From NCBI RefSeq assembly GCF_014204915.1, contig NZ_JACHMH010000001.1, positions 9,895,501 through 9,959,500 on the forward strand: a stretch of 64,000 bases of DNA, read 5' to 3'. Every line of letters begins with the position of its first letter. The first letter of the stretch is position 1. This document shows positions 26,630 through 37,214 of this stretch, in pieces. This stretch comes from Crossiella cryophila. GTDB taxonomy: Bacteria; Actinomycetota; Actinomycetes; Mycobacteriales; Pseudonocardiaceae. The notes under the pieces were generated by a model. The model was not told the DNA's origin. It did no database searches and saw nothing but the letters and a program-made list of their open reading frames with translations. A program made the position numbers and the translations under genes.

Positions 26630-28708
26630 GTGCCCGAAGCCCTCACCCTGCAGCAGAACCTGACCACGGTCCCGGACGTCCGCACGCTGCTGTCCGCGGC
26701 CGTCGGCGGCGTGGGCGGCACCGAACGGCCAGGTCAGGTGGACATGGCCGAGGCGGTGGCCAAGGCGATCCGCACCGGCGAGCACCTGGCCGTGCAGGCG
26801 GGCACCGGCACCGGGAAGTCCCTGGCCTACCTGGTGCCCTCGGTGCACCACGCGGTCGCCGAGGCGGCCACCGTGGTGATCTCCACCGCCACCATCGCGT
26901 TGCAGCGCCAGCTGGTCGACCGGGATCTGCCTAGGCTGGCCAAGACGCTCAAGCCGTTGCTGGGCCGGGAACCCACCTTCGCCATCCTCAAGGGGCGGCG
27001 GAACTACCTGTGCATGCAGCGGGTGCACACCGGCGCGCCGGATGAGCCCGAGGAGCAGGCGCTGTTCGACCCGTTCGCGGTCTCCGCGCTGGGCAGGCAC
27101 GTCAAGCGGTTGCACGAGTGGTCATCGGAGACCGAGACCGGCGACCGGGACGAGCTGGTGCCCGGCGTGCCGGACCAGGCGTGGCGGCAGGTGTCGGTGA
27201 CCGCGAAGGAGTGCGTTGGCGCGGCCAAGTGCCCGATCGGCCAGGACTGCTTCGCCGAGCGGGCCCGCGCCGAGGCCGGGCGGGCCGATGTGGTGGTCAC
27301 CAACCACGCGCTGCTGGCCATCGACGCGCTGGAGGGCTACAAGGTCCTGCCCGAACACGACGTGGTGGTCGTGGACGAGGCGCACGACCTGGTCGACCGG
27401 GTCACCTCGGTGGCCACCGCCGAGCTGACCAGCACCGCCATCGCGGTGGCCGCCCGGCGCTGCGGCCGCCTGGTGGAACAGGACATCGCCGACGCGCTGC
27501 TGGAGGCCGCGGACAACCTGTCGCTGACCCTGCAGGAGCTGGAACCGGGCCGGATCGACCAGTTGCCGCAGGTGCTGGGCGGCGCGCTGGCCGCGGTGCG
27601 CAACGCCGCGCACGCCTGCATCAGCGCGATGGGCCCGGAACGCAAGGAGGACATCGAGGGCACCGCGGCACGCAAGCTGGCGCTCTCGGTGCTGGACGAG
27701 GTGCACGACACCGCGGTCCGGCTGCTGGCCGCCTTCGAGGCCGAGCCGGACAAGCGGCACGACGTGGTCTGGCTGGCCGGTGATTTCGGCGAGTTCAACC
27801 GGGCCCCCTCGCTGCGGGTGGCCCCGCTGGGGGTGGGCGGCCTGCTCCGCGAACGCCTCTTCGCCCAGCGCACGGTCATCCTGACCTCGGCCACCCTGGC
27901 CCTCGGCGGCAGCTTCGACACCCTGGCCAGGCAATGGGGCCTGTCCGGCAACGGAAAACCCGCCTCCGACCCGGACGCCCCCGCCGACCGCAAGGCCGAT
28001 GGCACCGCCACCGACAAGGCCCCACCGTCCACTTCAGACAGTCCAGAGTGGACAGGCATGGACGTGGGCTCGCCCTTCGAGCACCGCTCCAGCGGCATCC
28101 TCTACGTGGCCAAGCACCTGCCCTCCCCCGGCCGCGACGGCCTGGCCGAGGCCTACCTGGACGAGCTGACCGGCCTGGTGGAGGCCGCGGGTGGCCGGAC
28201 CCTCGGCCTGTTCTCCTCGATGCGCGCGGCCAAACAGGCCAGCGAGGCCCTGCGCGAGCGGGTCAAGTTCCCGATCCTGTGCCAGGGCGAGGACGCGACC
28301 AGCCAGCTGGTGAAGAAGTTCGCCGAGGACGTGCAGACGTGTTTGTTCGGCACGCTGTCGCTGTGGCAGGGGGTGGACGTGCCGGGCCCCGCGCTGCAAC
28401 TGGTGGTGATGGACCGGATCCCGTTCCCCCGCCCGGACGACCCACTGGCCTCGGCCCGGCAGCGCGCGGTGCAGGCCAGGGGCGGCAACGGCTTCCTGAC
28501 CGTGGCAGGCACGCACGCGGCCCTGCTGCTGGCCCAGGGCGCGGGGCGGTTGCTGCGGTCCAACGACGACAAGGGCGTGATCGCGGTACTGGACTCCCGG
28601 CTGGTGACGGCCCGGTACGGCGGTTTCCTGCGTGCCTCGCTGCCGCCGTTCTGGATGACCACCGATCCCGAGGTGGTCAAGGCCGCGCTCAAGCGGATCG
28701 ACACCTGA
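26630..28708 (+). CDS. dinG: DinG-family ATP-dependent helicase
   Basis: 692-residue superfamily 2 iron-sulfur helicase. Walker A is in QAGTGTGKSLAYLVP and the DEAH box in VVVDEAHDLVDR. The iron-sulfur cluster cysteines are in RRNYLCMQRV and KECVGAAKCPIGQDCF. The C terminus has LFGTLSLWQGVDVPG and LAQGAGRLLRS. Expected role is resolving R-loops or other DNA structures. GTG at 26630 gives the family start. In mycobacteria dinG lies next to pncB; here they are about 9.2 kb apart. Confidence 0.93.
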   Translation: MPEALTLQQNLTTVPDVRTLLSAAVGGVGGTERPGQVDMAEAVAKAIRTGEHLAVQAGTGTGKSLAYLVPSVHHAVAEAATVVISTATIALQRQLVDRDLPRLAKTLKPLLGREPTFAILKGRRNYLCMQRVHTGAPDEPEEQALFDPFAVSALGRHVKRLHEWSSETETGDRDELVPGVPDQAWRQVSVTAKECVGAAKCPIGQDCFAERARAEAGRADVVVTNHALLAIDALEGYKVLPEHDVVVVDEAHDLVDRVTSVATAELTSTAIAVAARRCGRLVEQDIADALLEAADNLSLTLQELEPGRIDQLPQVLGGALAAVRNAAHACISAMGPERKEDIEGTAARKLALSVLDEVHDTAVRLLAAFEAEPDKRHDVVWLAGDFGEFNRAPSLRVAPLGVGGLLRERLFAQRTVILTSATLALGGSFDTLARQWGLSGNGKPASDPDAPADRKADGTATDKAPPSTSDSPEWTGMDVGSPFEHRSSGILYVAKHLPSPGRDGLAEAYLDELTGLVEAAGGRTLGLFSSMRAAKQASEALRERVKFPILCQGEDATSQLVKKFAEDVQTCLFGTLSLWQGVDVPGPALQLVVMDRIPFPRPDDPLASARQRAVQARGGNGFLTVAGTHAALLLAQGAGRLLRSNDDKGVIAVLDSRLVTARYGGFLRASLPPFWMTTDPEVVKAALKRIDT

Positions 28709-28727
28709 GCGCGGCTCGTCCGCAGGA

Positions 28728-29225
28728 TCAGACCTTCACCTTGACCGACACGGTCGCGCCGCGGCTCAGGTCCTCGTAGGCGCGCTTGCGGTCCACGCCG
28801 ATGTACCAGGTCTGCTGCCCCTCGAAGGTGCCGCCGAGCACGACCTCCTTGACCGCGCCCTCGCCGGGCAGGCGCTTGGGGCCGCGGTAGGTGTCCTGGG
28901 TCCAGTTGTAGCAGGAGACGATGACCCGGATGAAGGCGTTGCCCTTGATGGCGATCGGGTCGCCGCTGCCGTCCTGGGTGGGCCGCTCGCCGGCCGGGAG
29001 GTAGGTGATGTTCTTGTCGGTGACCGCGGCCGAGTAGGTGAAGGCGACCCCGACGCCGGTGCTGTCAGCCGAGGTGACGGCCTTCTTCAGCACCACCGGC
29101 GTGCAGGCCACCGCCCCGGGAGTGGCCGCGGCGGCCGCCGGGGCGAGCACGGCGCCCAGCGCGAGCAGGGCAGCGCCGGTGCCGGCGAGGCGGCTAAAAC
29201 CGTTGCGGGAGAGCACCTTCGACAT
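28728..29225 (-). CDS. Exported protein, unknown function
   Basis: 165-residue protein with a signal peptide (SRLAGTGAALLALGAVLAPAAAAA). The mature part is a single beta-rich domain with two cysteines (AVACTPVV and VIVSCYNWTQD) and GTFEGQQTWYIGVDRKRAYE. I do not recognise the family. ATG at 29225 has AAAGGACC upstream. It is divergent from the Nudix gene, with a short palindrome between them. Confidence 0.72.
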   Translation of the reverse strand: MSKVLSRNGFSRLAGTGAALLALGAVLAPAAAAATPGAVACTPVVLKKAVTSADSTGVGVAFTYSAAVTDKNITYLPAGERPTQDGSGDPIAIKGNAFIRVIVSCYNWTQDTYRGPKRLPGEGAVKEVVLGGTFEGQQTWYIGVDRKRAYEDLSRGATVSVKVKV

Positions 29226-29293
29226 CGAGGTCCTTTCGAGATCGGCGGCCCGGATGACCACCCGTCAGACACCGACTACATCAGAAGATCGTC

Positions 29294-29308
29294 GGTGAAT
29301 TCTTCACC
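29294..29308. promoter_or_regulatory. Palindrome in divergent promoter region
   Basis: GGTGAATTCTTCACC is a 6-bp inverted repeat with a three-base centre in the 128-base gap between the exported protein and Nudix genes. It is a plausible operator. Confidence 0.45.
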
Positions 29309-29353
29309 TCACAGAAATAGTGATCGGGAACTCTTCGGGTTAGGGTCGAGGTC

Positions 29354-29851
29354 ATGGGGGACACACCACCGCGCATCCGGCTGAGCGCACGACTCCTGGT
29401 CCTCGACGAGCAGGACCGGATCCTGTTGTTCCACAACCGCTACGGCCGGACGAACGAACGAACCTGCTGGTCCACCCCTGGCGGCGGGGTCAACGACGGC
29501 GAGCCGCTGGCCGAGGCCGCGGCGCGGGAACTCCGCGAGGAGACCGGACTGCGGGTCACCGCGGCCGAGGTCGGCCCGGTGGTCGCGACCACCTCTGGCA
29601 GGTGGACCTACAGCCGGACCCCGACCCTGGCCACCGAGTACTACTTCCACCTGCGGGTGCCCGCCTTCACCGTGGACACCACGGCCCAGGAGGCAGGCGA
29701 GCTGTCGCACCTGCTCGGGCACCGGTGGTGGCCGGTGGCGGAACTGGGGTCGATTCCCGCGCAGGTGCTGCCGATCGGACTGGCGGAGCTGTTGCGGGCA
29801 CTGGAGAACGGGCCGCCGGTGGAGCCGATCACGTTGACCTGGTTCGGCTAA
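29354..29851 (+). CDS. Nudix hydrolase
   Basis: 165-residue enzyme with a complete Nudix box: Gly-Gly-Gly at STPGGGVNDGE followed by AARELREETGL (GX5EX7REUXEEXGU). Nudix enzymes hydrolyse nucleoside diphosphates linked to other moieties; the substrate is not evident. The C terminus has RWWPVAEL, common in ADP-ribose or NTP type members. It is followed after six bases by the GNAT gene. Confidence 0.92.
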   Translation: MGDTPPRIRLSARLLVLDEQDRILLFHNRYGRTNERTCWSTPGGGVNDGEPLAEAAARELREETGLRVTAAEVGPVVATTSGRWTYSRTPTLATEYYFHLRVPAFTVDTTAQEAGELSHLLGHRWWPVAELGSIPAQVLPIGLAELLRALENGPPVEPITLTWFG

Positions 29852-29857
29852 GAACGT

Positions 29858-30475
29858 ATGCGGTCGGCCGGTCCGGTCGGCGAGGATCGGCGGGTGCCGA
29901 TTCTTGTGGAACCCGCGCTACCCACCGGTCACCTGCGCGACCGGCCCCAGCCCCGGCTGTCCATCGACGACGAACTGACCCTGCGCCCCTGGCAGGCCGG
30001 GGACGCCGAGGCGGTCCGGACCGCCTTCGGCTGTCCGGAGATCCAGCGCTGGCACGTGCGGCGGATCGACACCGCCGCCGAGGCCCTGGACTGGATCGAG
30101 GGCTGGGGCCCGCGCTGGCTGGCGGATCGGGACGTCAGCTGGGCCGTGGTGGGGCCGGCTGACGAGGTGCTGGGGCAGGCCGGGTTCCGGGGGCTGGACC
30201 TGGTGGACGCGACCGCGGAGGTGTCCTACTGGGTGCTGCCCTCGGCGCGTGGGCGTGGGGTGGCGGTGCGGGCGGCCAGGGCGGTGGTCGGGTGGAGTTT
30301 TGCCGAGCTGGGGCTGGCCCGGCTGGGGTTGCGGCATTCCACCGCGAACCTGGGCTCCTGCCGGGTGGCGGAGCGGGCCGGGTTCGCCCTCGAAGGGACG
30401 TTGCGCAGTGCGGCGCGGCACGCCGACGGGCGGCATGACATGCACCTGCACGCGGTGGTCAGTGCGGCCAGCTGA
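29858..30475 (+). CDS. GNAT family N-acetyltransferase
   Basis: 205-residue acetyltransferase of the RimJ/RimL-like branch: ELTLRPWQAGDAEAV at the start of the fold, VSYWVLPSARGRGVAVRAARAVVGW (acetyl-CoA pyrophosphate loop) and LRHSTANLGSCRVAERAGFALEGTLR. A GTG at 29894 with GAGG upstream is an alternative start. The 3' end overlaps the convergent gene by 17 bases. The substrate is unknown. Confidence 0.9.
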   Translation: MRSAGPVGEDRRVPILVEPALPTGHLRDRPQPRLSIDDELTLRPWQAGDAEAVRTAFGCPEIQRWHVRRIDTAAEALDWIEGWGPRWLADRDVSWAVVGPADEVLGQAGFRGLDLVDATAEVSYWVLPSARGRGVAVRAARAVVGWSFAELGLARLGLRHSTANLGSCRVAERAGFALEGTLRSAARHADGRHDMHLHAVVSAAS

Positions 30476-31214
30476 ACAGCACCGTGACGGTGCCGGGGGC
30501 GACCTCGGTGAAGCCGGCGTCGCGGACCGCGGCCACCCGGCGTTCCCGCCAGGCGGTGGCCGGGTTGGGGCCGGGGTGCAGTTTGGCCCAGTCGGCGCGG
30601 GTGGCGGTGCGGACGGCGCAGGCGTAGCCCTGGTCTGACCAGCGGGCCAGGTCCGCCGGGGGCAGCAGGGCGGCGCCGATCATGGTGGCGTGGCCGACCT
30701 GGGCGGCGGCCTTGCCGACGGTCATCTCCACCTCGGGGTTGAGCCACAGCACGGGGCGGTCGTCCGGGGGTGGGCCCGGGGTGTCGTCGGGGAGTTCGCT
30801 GCCGGAGATCTGCAGGCGGGACAACACCTTCGGCGATTCCGCGACCAGGCCGGGGACCAGGGCGCGGACCTGCGCGCCCTGGTGGGACACGGTGATGCCG
30901 GGGAGTTCCTGGACGGCGTCCCAGTGCGCGCCGCGGGCGCGGCGGGAGACCTTGCGGATGCGGTTGTCCAGCCACAGCCGGATCTCCTCGTGCCATTCCC
31001 CCTCGGGCTCGGCCTCGGGGGCCAGGCAGACGGCGAGTGACGCGGTCGCGGCGGCTTCCAGCAATGCGGTGCGCGGGGCGGGGTCCTGGCGTTCGATGCG
31101 TAGGACCAACGGCATGGCTCGGACCGTCGCCGGGTCCTCGTCGCTGGTGTCCACTGTGGACTGGGCTGGTAGCCCTAGCCAGGTGGCGTAGCGGGCGGCC
31201 AGGGGTTCGAGCAT
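30459..31214 (-). CDS. Peptidyl-tRNA hydrolase PTH2-type protein
   Basis: 251-residue protein. The C-terminal third has the PTH2 signature: PVLWLNPEVEMTVGKAAAQVGHATMIGA and WSDQGYACAVRTATRADWAKL. The N-terminal 130 residues are a lineage-specific domain. PTH2 enzymes recycle peptidyl-tRNA; activity here is inferred. It begins one base after the serB stop, so the two are co-translated. A GTCCACTGTGGAC copy lies near its 5' end. Confidence 0.83.
   Translation of the reverse strand: MLEPLAARYATWLGLPAQSTVDTSDEDPATVRAMPLVLRIERQDPAPRTALLEAAATASLAVCLAPEAEPEGEWHEEIRLWLDNRIRKVSRRARGAHWDAVQELPGITVSHQGAQVRALVPGLVAESPKVLSRLQISGSELPDDTPGPPPDDRPVLWLNPEVEMTVGKAAAQVGHATMIGAALLPPADLARWSDQGYACAVRTATRADWAKLHPGPNPATAWRERRVAAVRDAGFTEVAPGTVTVLFSWPH
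31149..31161. repeat. GTCCACTGTGGAC palindrome, copy 3
   Basis: A perfect copy inside the PTH2-type coding sequence near its N terminus. Confidence 0.8.
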
Positions 31215-31215
31215 G

Positions 31216-32463
<1,248 letters not shown>

Positions 32464-32499
32464 TCAGTCGACGGCGTCCTGCTCGATGCCCTGGCCGGA

Positions 32500-32545
32500 A
32501 AAGAGACGAGCCCCACAGCCGCCGGTGCGGTGGCTGTGGGGCTCC
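32500..32545 (-). terminator. Terminator between ctaD and serB
   Basis: AGCCCCACAGCC (32509-32520) pairs perfectly with 32532-32543 and, read on the minus strand after ctaD, is followed by CGTCTCTTTTCC. This is a 12-bp stem with a T-containing tail. Confidence 0.82.
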
Positions 32546-32586
32546 TCGTCGAGCCTTGCTACCCGGGCTCACCCGGGTTGATCAGC

Positions 32587-34383
32587 TCAGCGTGATTTCG
32601 GGTCGTCGCCGTGCTGCTCCGGCGGCTGGGTGGCGTTGGCCGCGACCTGCGAGGGTGCGGCAGGAGCCTCCTTGACCGCGACGGCGCCGTGCTTCTCCCG
32701 GTGCTTCTTGCCGACCTCGGCCTCGGCCCGCATCCGCTCCACCATGTGCGGGTAGTGCAGCTCGAAGGCCGGGCGCTCGGAGCGGATCCGGGGCAGCTCG
32801 GTGAAGTTGTGCCGCGGCGGCGGGCAGGAGGTCGCCCACTCCAGCGAGTTGCCGTAGCCCCACGGGTCGTCGACCTTGACGACCTCGCCGTAGCGGTAGC
32901 TCTTGAACACGTTCCAGATGAACGGCAGCGTGGACGCGCCGAGCAGGTACGCGCCGATCGTGGAGATCGAGTTGAGCGTGGTGAAACCGTCGCTTGGCAG
33001 GTAGTCGGCGTAGCGGCGCGGCATGCCCTCGTTGCCCAGCCAGTGCTGGACCAGGAAGGTCAGGTGGAAACCGATGAAGGTCGTCCAGAAGTGCAGCTTG
33101 CCGAGCTTCTCATCCAGCAGGCGCCCGGTCATCTTCGGGAACCAGAAGTAGATGCCGGCGAAGGTCGCGAAGGCGATCGTGCCGTAGAGCACGTAGTGGA
33201 AGTGCGCCACCACGAAGTAGGTGTCCGACACGTGGAAGTCGATCGCGGGCGCGGCCAGCAGCACGCCGGTGAGGCCACCGAAGAGGAAGGTGATGATGAA
33301 GCCCACCGAGAACAGCATCGGCGTCTCGAACGTCAACTGACCGCGCCACATGGTGCCGATCCAGTTGAAGAACTTGATGCCGGTGGGCACCGCGATCAGG
33401 AACGTGGTGAAGGCGAAGAAGGGCAGCAGCACCGCGCCGGTGGCGTACATGTGGTGCGCCCACACCGTCACCGACAGCGCGGCGATGGTGATGGTGGCCC
33501 AGATCAGCGCCTTGTAACCGAAGATCGGCTTCCGGCTGAACACCGGGAAGATCTCCGAGACGATGCCGAAGAACGGCAGCGCGACGATGTAGACCTCGGG
33601 GTGGCCGAAGAACCAGAACAGGTGCTGCCAGAGGATCACGCCGCCGTTGGCCGGGTCGAAGACGTGCGCACCCAGGTGCCGGTCGGCCAGCAGGCCGAGC
33701 AGCGCGGCGGTCAGGATCGGGAAGGCCATCAGCACGAGCAGGCTGGTGACCAGGATGTTCCAGGTGAACACCGGCATCCGCCACATGGTCATGCCGGGCG
33801 CGCGCAGGCACAGCACCGTGGTGATCATGTTGACGCCGCCGAGGATGGTGCCCAGACCGGAGACCACCAGACCGGAGATCCACAGGTCGGCGCCGATGCC
33901 GGGCGAGTGGATCGCGTTGGACAGCGGCGTGTAGGCGAACCAGCCGAAGTCGGCCGCGCCACCGGGGGTGATGAAGCCGGCCACCACGGTGAGGCCGCCG
34001 AAGAGGTAAAGCCAGTACGAGAAGGCGTTCAACCGGGGGAACGCCACATCCGGGGAGCCGATCTGCAACGGCAGGATGTAGTTGGCGAACCCGAACAGGA
34101 TCGGCGTCGCGTAGAGCAACAGCATGATCGTGCCGTGCATGGTGAACATCTGGTTGTACTGCTCCTGCGAGAGGATCTGCATCCCCGGCAGGGCGAGTTC
34201 GGTGCGGATCAGCAGGGCCATCACGCCACCGACCATGAAGAAGGCCATGGACGTGACGAGGTACAGAATGCCGATCTGCTTGTGGTCCGTGGTGCGGAGC
34301 ATCCGCAGCAGGAACGAACCCTTGACCGTCTGACGCGTCGGGAACGGACGCGTGGCGATCGGCTGAGGGGCTACGGCCGTCAC
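32587..34383 (-). CDS. ctaD: Cytochrome c oxidase subunit I
   Basis: 598-residue, 12-helix haem-copper oxidase subunit of the aa3 terminal oxidase. Copper and haem ligands are in [32 protein letters not shown] (His-Tyr crosslink), [10 protein letters not shown] and [13 protein letters not shown]. It has a hydrophilic C-terminal tail of about 50 residues. The GTG start has GGAGG six bases upstream. The other oxidase genes are not in the window, as usual for actinobacteria where ctaD stands near serB. Confidence 0.97.
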   Translation of the reverse strand: MTAVAPQPIATRPFPTRQTVKGSFLLRMLRTTDHKQIGILYLVTSMAFFMVGGVMALLIRTELALPGMQILSQEQYNQMFTMHGTIMLLLYATPILFGFANYILPLQIGSPDVAFPRLNAFSYWLYLFGGLTVVAGFITPGGAADFGWFAYTPLSNAIHSPGIGADLWISGLVVSGLGTILGGVNMITTVLCLRAPGMTMWRMPVFTWNILVTSLLVLMAFPILTAALLGLLADRHLGAHVFDPANGGVILWQHLFWFFGHPEVYIVALPFFGIVSEIFPVFSRKPIFGYKALIWATITIAALSVTVWAHHMYATGAVLLPFFAFTTFLIAVPTGIKFFNWIGTMWRGQLTFETPMLFSVGFIITFLFGGLTGVLLAAPAIDFHVSDTYFVVAHFHYVLYGTIAFATFAGIYFWFPKMTGRLLDEKLGKLHFWTTFIGFHLTFLVQHWLGNEGMPRRYADYLPSDGFTTLNSISTIGAYLLGASTLPFIWNVFKSYRYGEVVKVDDPWGYGNSLEWATSCPPPRHNFTELPRIRSERPAFELHYPHMVERMRAEAEVGKKHREKHGAVAVKEAPAAPSQVAANATQPPEQHGDDPKSR

Positions 34384-34537
34384 GGTGCCTCCTGCACTGG
34401 CCTGTTGACCTGGTAATCACCTGCACTTGCCTGACCGCGGGCATGCGTAGGCAGACCGCGCATGGGAATCGTAGACCGCGAGCCCCGCCAGGGCTCGGTC
34501 GGGCTGGCAGGTTGCGTTGTGACGTTAGGCTGGTGGG

Positions 34538-34951
34538 GTGACCACGGCGCTCCGACCACGCCCGATGCGGGTACTGGGCCTGGCTCTGCTCGTGTTCACG
34601 GTGAGTTTCAGCGTGCTGGTGATGCACCAGGTCACCCATCCGAGTCACGGCTCGCACCAACCGGGGACGGTCGCGCACGAGCACCACGGCTCCGGCCTGG
34701 TGACCGTCTCGGCCCCGGCGGCAGCGCCCGCGGAACACCCGGTGCCCGGTGGGCACGACTCGATGCTGCACCTCTGCCTCGGCCTGATCGTCACGGTGGC
34801 CGGGCTGCTCGCGCTGGCCCTGCTGGGCTGGCTGCGCCGCGATCCGGCGGCCGCCCTGGACGGACTGGCCGCGCGGCTGGTCCGGCTGGTCCCGCGCGGA
34901 CCACCGCCCAAGCTCTTCGACCTCGACACCCTCGGCGTGCTCCGACTCTGA
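34538..34951 (+). CDS. DUF6153-like His-rich membrane protein
   Basis: 137-residue protein with an N-terminal membrane helix (VLGLALLVFTVSFSVLVM), an extracellular His-rich loop (HQVTHPSHGSHQP, HEHHGSG) and a second helix near residues 80-102. The His content suggests metal binding. It precedes a DUF305 lipoprotein by 54 bases, an arrangement seen in actinobacteria, so a joint role in copper or other metal handling is plausible but inferred. Confidence 0.75.
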   Translation: MTTALRPRPMRVLGLALLVFTVSFSVLVMHQVTHPSHGSHQPGTVAHEHHGSGLVTVSAPAAAPAEHPVPGGHDSMLHLCLGLIVTVAGLLALALLGWLRRDPAAALDGLAARLVRLVPRGPPPKLFDLDTLGVLRL

Positions 34952-35005
34952 CCGGACCGGGTTGCCCCATCCAGTCATATTCGTAGGCATTCGAGGAGAT
35001 TTGTC

Positions 35006-35602
35006 ATGCGCGAGAACAAGCTGGTCCTGGCCGGTCTGGGTGTGCTCACCGCGATCACGCTCTCGGCCTGTGGCGGCGGGGCGTCGGCCGGGCACGACGA
35101 CGGGCACGCGGGCGGTCACCCGGCCACCAGCGCCCCGGCGGCCAACGCCGGGCACAACGCGGCCGACATCACCTTCGCCCAGGGCATGATCCCGCACCAC
35201 CAGCAGGCCCTGGACATGAGCAAGCTGGTGCCCAGCCGCACCGACAACGCCAAGGTGCGCGACCTGGCCAAGCGGATCCAGGACGGGCAGCAGCCGGAGA
35301 TCGACAAGATGACCGGCTGGCTGAAGTCCTGGAACGCCCCGCTCCAGCCCGAGCACGGGGCTGACCACGGCGCGCACGGGATGATGTCGGCCGAGCAGAT
35401 GACCCAGCTGCAGGCCGCGAGCAAGGCCGACTTCGACAAGCGCTGGCTGACCATGATGGTCGAGCACCACCGCGGCGCGGTCGTGATGGCCAAGGCCGAG
35501 CTGGCCCAGGGTCAGTCGGCCGAGGCCAAGCACCTGGCCGAGGAGGTCATCTCCGCGCAGGAGAAGGAGATCGCGGAGATGACCGGCCTGCTCAAGGGCT
35601 GA
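35006..35602 (+). CDS. DUF305 lipoprotein
   Basis: 198-residue lipoprotein with lipobox TLSACGGG (acylated Cys22) and a His-rich segment (GHDDGHAGGH). The DUF305 repeats are ITFAQGMIPHHQQALDMSK and MTMMVEHHRGAVVMAKAEL, with paired His and Met suited to copper binding as in CopM. It is a paralogue of 22-681. It probably works with the His-rich membrane protein upstream. The 3' end overlaps the convergent lepB by 11 bases. Confidence 0.9.
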   Translation: MRENKLVLAGLGVLTAITLSACGGGASAGHDDGHAGGHPATSAPAANAGHNAADITFAQGMIPHHQQALDMSKLVPSRTDNAKVRDLAKRIQDGQQPEIDKMTGWLKSWNAPLQPEHGADHGAHGMMSAEQMTQLQAASKADFDKRWLTMMVEHHRGAVVMAKAELAQGQSAEAKHLAEEVISAQEKEIAEMTGLLKG

Positions 35603-36380
35603 GCACCGGCTGCCGTCGTCGGCGCCGCCAGGCCAGCGCGCCGACGACGGCCAGCCACAGCAGGGTGATGATCACCAGCAGCGCCCCGGTCACGATGGTC
35701 CAGAACGCGTACCGGTAGCCATAGTCGGTGGCCGCGGCCCCGGCCAGTCCGGCGTCGGTGAACACCGGGCTCGGCGAGACCTGCCGCACGCCCTCGCCCG
35801 GGGTGACCACCGCGACCACCACGGCCTTGATCGCGCTGCGCGGCACCGAGCCCTTGAACTCGTTGTCCAGGTAGGCGCGGGAATCACGGGAGTTGCCGCG
35901 GTAGTCGCCGAGCAGCAGCATCCGGTCCTGCGGCACCCGCACGGTGAACCGCTGCGGCTGATGCTTGCCGCCGGTGGCCGGATCGTCGGTGCGCAGGTAG
36001 GTCTCGGTGATGGTGCGACCGTTGACCTGCAACCGGCCGTCCAGATCGCAGCAGATCACGCTGTCGCCGCCAATGCCGACCACCCGTTTGACCAGCTGCT
36101 CGCCGGGTTCCCGGCCGGGCCAGCCACTCTCGTTCGGGTCGAAGACCACCACGTCCCCGCGCTGTACCGAGGCGCCGCCGTCGGTCACCGGCCTGGTGAT
36201 CGCCCGCTTGCCGGTGGCCAGGGTGTTCTCCATCGAGGAGGTCTCCACCCGGAACCGGTCATAGCGGTTGGCCAGCACGCCGATGCCGACGAAGGCCAGC
36301 ACCAGGCCCAGCACGCAGATCACCAGCGGCAGCCGCCAGCCCGCCCGGACCGGCGAAGTCTCGTCCTCGTTGCCGGTCAT
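35592..36380 (-). CDS. lepB: Signal peptidase I
   Basis: 262-residue membrane protease that removes Sec signal peptides. The catalytic serine is in VETSSMENTLATG and the lysine in QLVKRVVGIGGDSV; LLLGDYRGNSRDSR is the third family box. It has one N-terminal helix and an additional C-terminal helix (TIVTGALLVIITLLWLAVVG) followed by Arg-rich residues. It is next to two LAxTG surface protein genes, whose precursors it could process. Confidence 0.93.
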   Translation of the reverse strand: MTGNEDETSPVRAGWRLPLVICVLGLVLAFVGIGVLANRYDRFRVETSSMENTLATGKRAITRPVTDGGASVQRGDVVVFDPNESGWPGREPGEQLVKRVVGIGGDSVICCDLDGRLQVNGRTITETYLRTDDPATGGKHQPQRFTVRVPQDRMLLLGDYRGNSRDSRAYLDNEFKGSVPRSAIKAVVVAVVTPGEGVRQVSPSPVFTDAGLAGAAATDYGYRYAFWTIVTGALLVIITLLWLAVVGALAWRRRRRQPVLSP

Positions 36381-36398
36381 CCCGGTCCCTTCCCGGCC

Positions 36399-37091
36399 TC
36401 AGCCGCGGCGACGGAGCAGGCGTGGCACGAACAGCGCCGCCGCGCCGAGCAGGATCAGCCCGGCCGCCAGCGGGATCAGCCAGCCGCCGTCGAAGCCGGT
36501 GGTGGCCAGGCCGGGGCTGCTGGTGCTGGTCACCGGCGGCGGGGTGGCGCTGACCGGGGTCTGGCTCGGGCTCGACGACGTGCTGGTGGTGCTCGTCGTC
36601 GTCGGGCGCGTGGTGGTGCTGCTCGTGGTCGTCCTCGTCGTCGTGCTGGTGGTCGTGGTGCTCGTGCTGGTGGGCGGGGTCTTGCTCCCGCAGGCGAACC
36701 AGTTCGTGGTCAGCGCGGGTTTCTGCGGCTGGGCGGGCGATTCCAGTGGCGCGTGCAGCCGCGGCCACGGCAGTGCGGTGAACGCGGAGGCTGGATAGAT
36801 GTTGTAGCCGGGTCCGCCCTGGATCACGACCCCCGTGAGGGTGACACCCGGATCGACCGCGGTGACGGTGAGGTACCGGGAGTCCCTGGTGACGGTGACG
36901 TCGACCTGCTCGCCCTTGAGCCCGGTCGCCGCGCACCCGGTGGCCACCCCGGCGGCCGGGGTGGCGCGTTCGTCGCCGGACCAGGGGATCTGCGGGTCCG
37001 CGCCGGCGGCGCCCGCCGCCCCGAGCCAGGTGGTGAGGACCACGGCGGCCAGGGCGGCGGCGCGGCGGAGGGCGGGCGCGAGGGCGTGCAT
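36399..37091 (-). CDS. Sortase-anchored (LAxTG) surface protein 1
   Basis: 230-residue protein: signal peptide, a domain of about 100 residues containing VVIQGGPGYNIYPASAFTALPWPRLHAPL, a Ser/Thr-rich stalk, then the sorting signal LATTG with a membrane helix and RRR tail. LAxTG is the motif recognised by class E sortases of high-GC actinobacteria. The domain is shared with the neighbour at 37215; no sortase gene lies in the window. Confidence 0.85.
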   Translation of the reverse strand: MHALAPALRRAAALAAVVLTTWLGAAGAAGADPQIPWSGDERATPAAGVATGCAATGLKGEQVDVTVTRDSRYLTVTAVDPGVTLTGVVIQGGPGYNIYPASAFTALPWPRLHAPLESPAQPQKPALTTNWFACGSKTPPTSTSTTTTSTTTRTTTSSTTTRPTTTSTTSTSSSPSQTPVSATPPPVTSTSSPGLATTGFDGGWLIPLAAGLILLGAAALFVPRLLRRRG

Positions 37092-37214
37092 CAGCGAGGG
37101 CTCCTGCTCAAGACGGTGAGGGTTGAATCCAACAGTCCCATCGCCGCCGGAACAGCACTCGCTACCTGCTCGTTAGCCGTTCGTTGTGTGCACCGCGCAA
37201 CGCTGCCACCCGAT

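Noticed and set aside
23891-27115. A long minus-strand open frame spanning the GH3 gene in another frame.
   Set aside because: Arg/Pro-rich shadow of the GH3 gene and of dinG antisense; no motif.
29858-30451. Antisense frames opposite the GNAT gene.
   Set aside because: Pro/Arg-rich shadows; the plus-strand GNAT motifs are clear.
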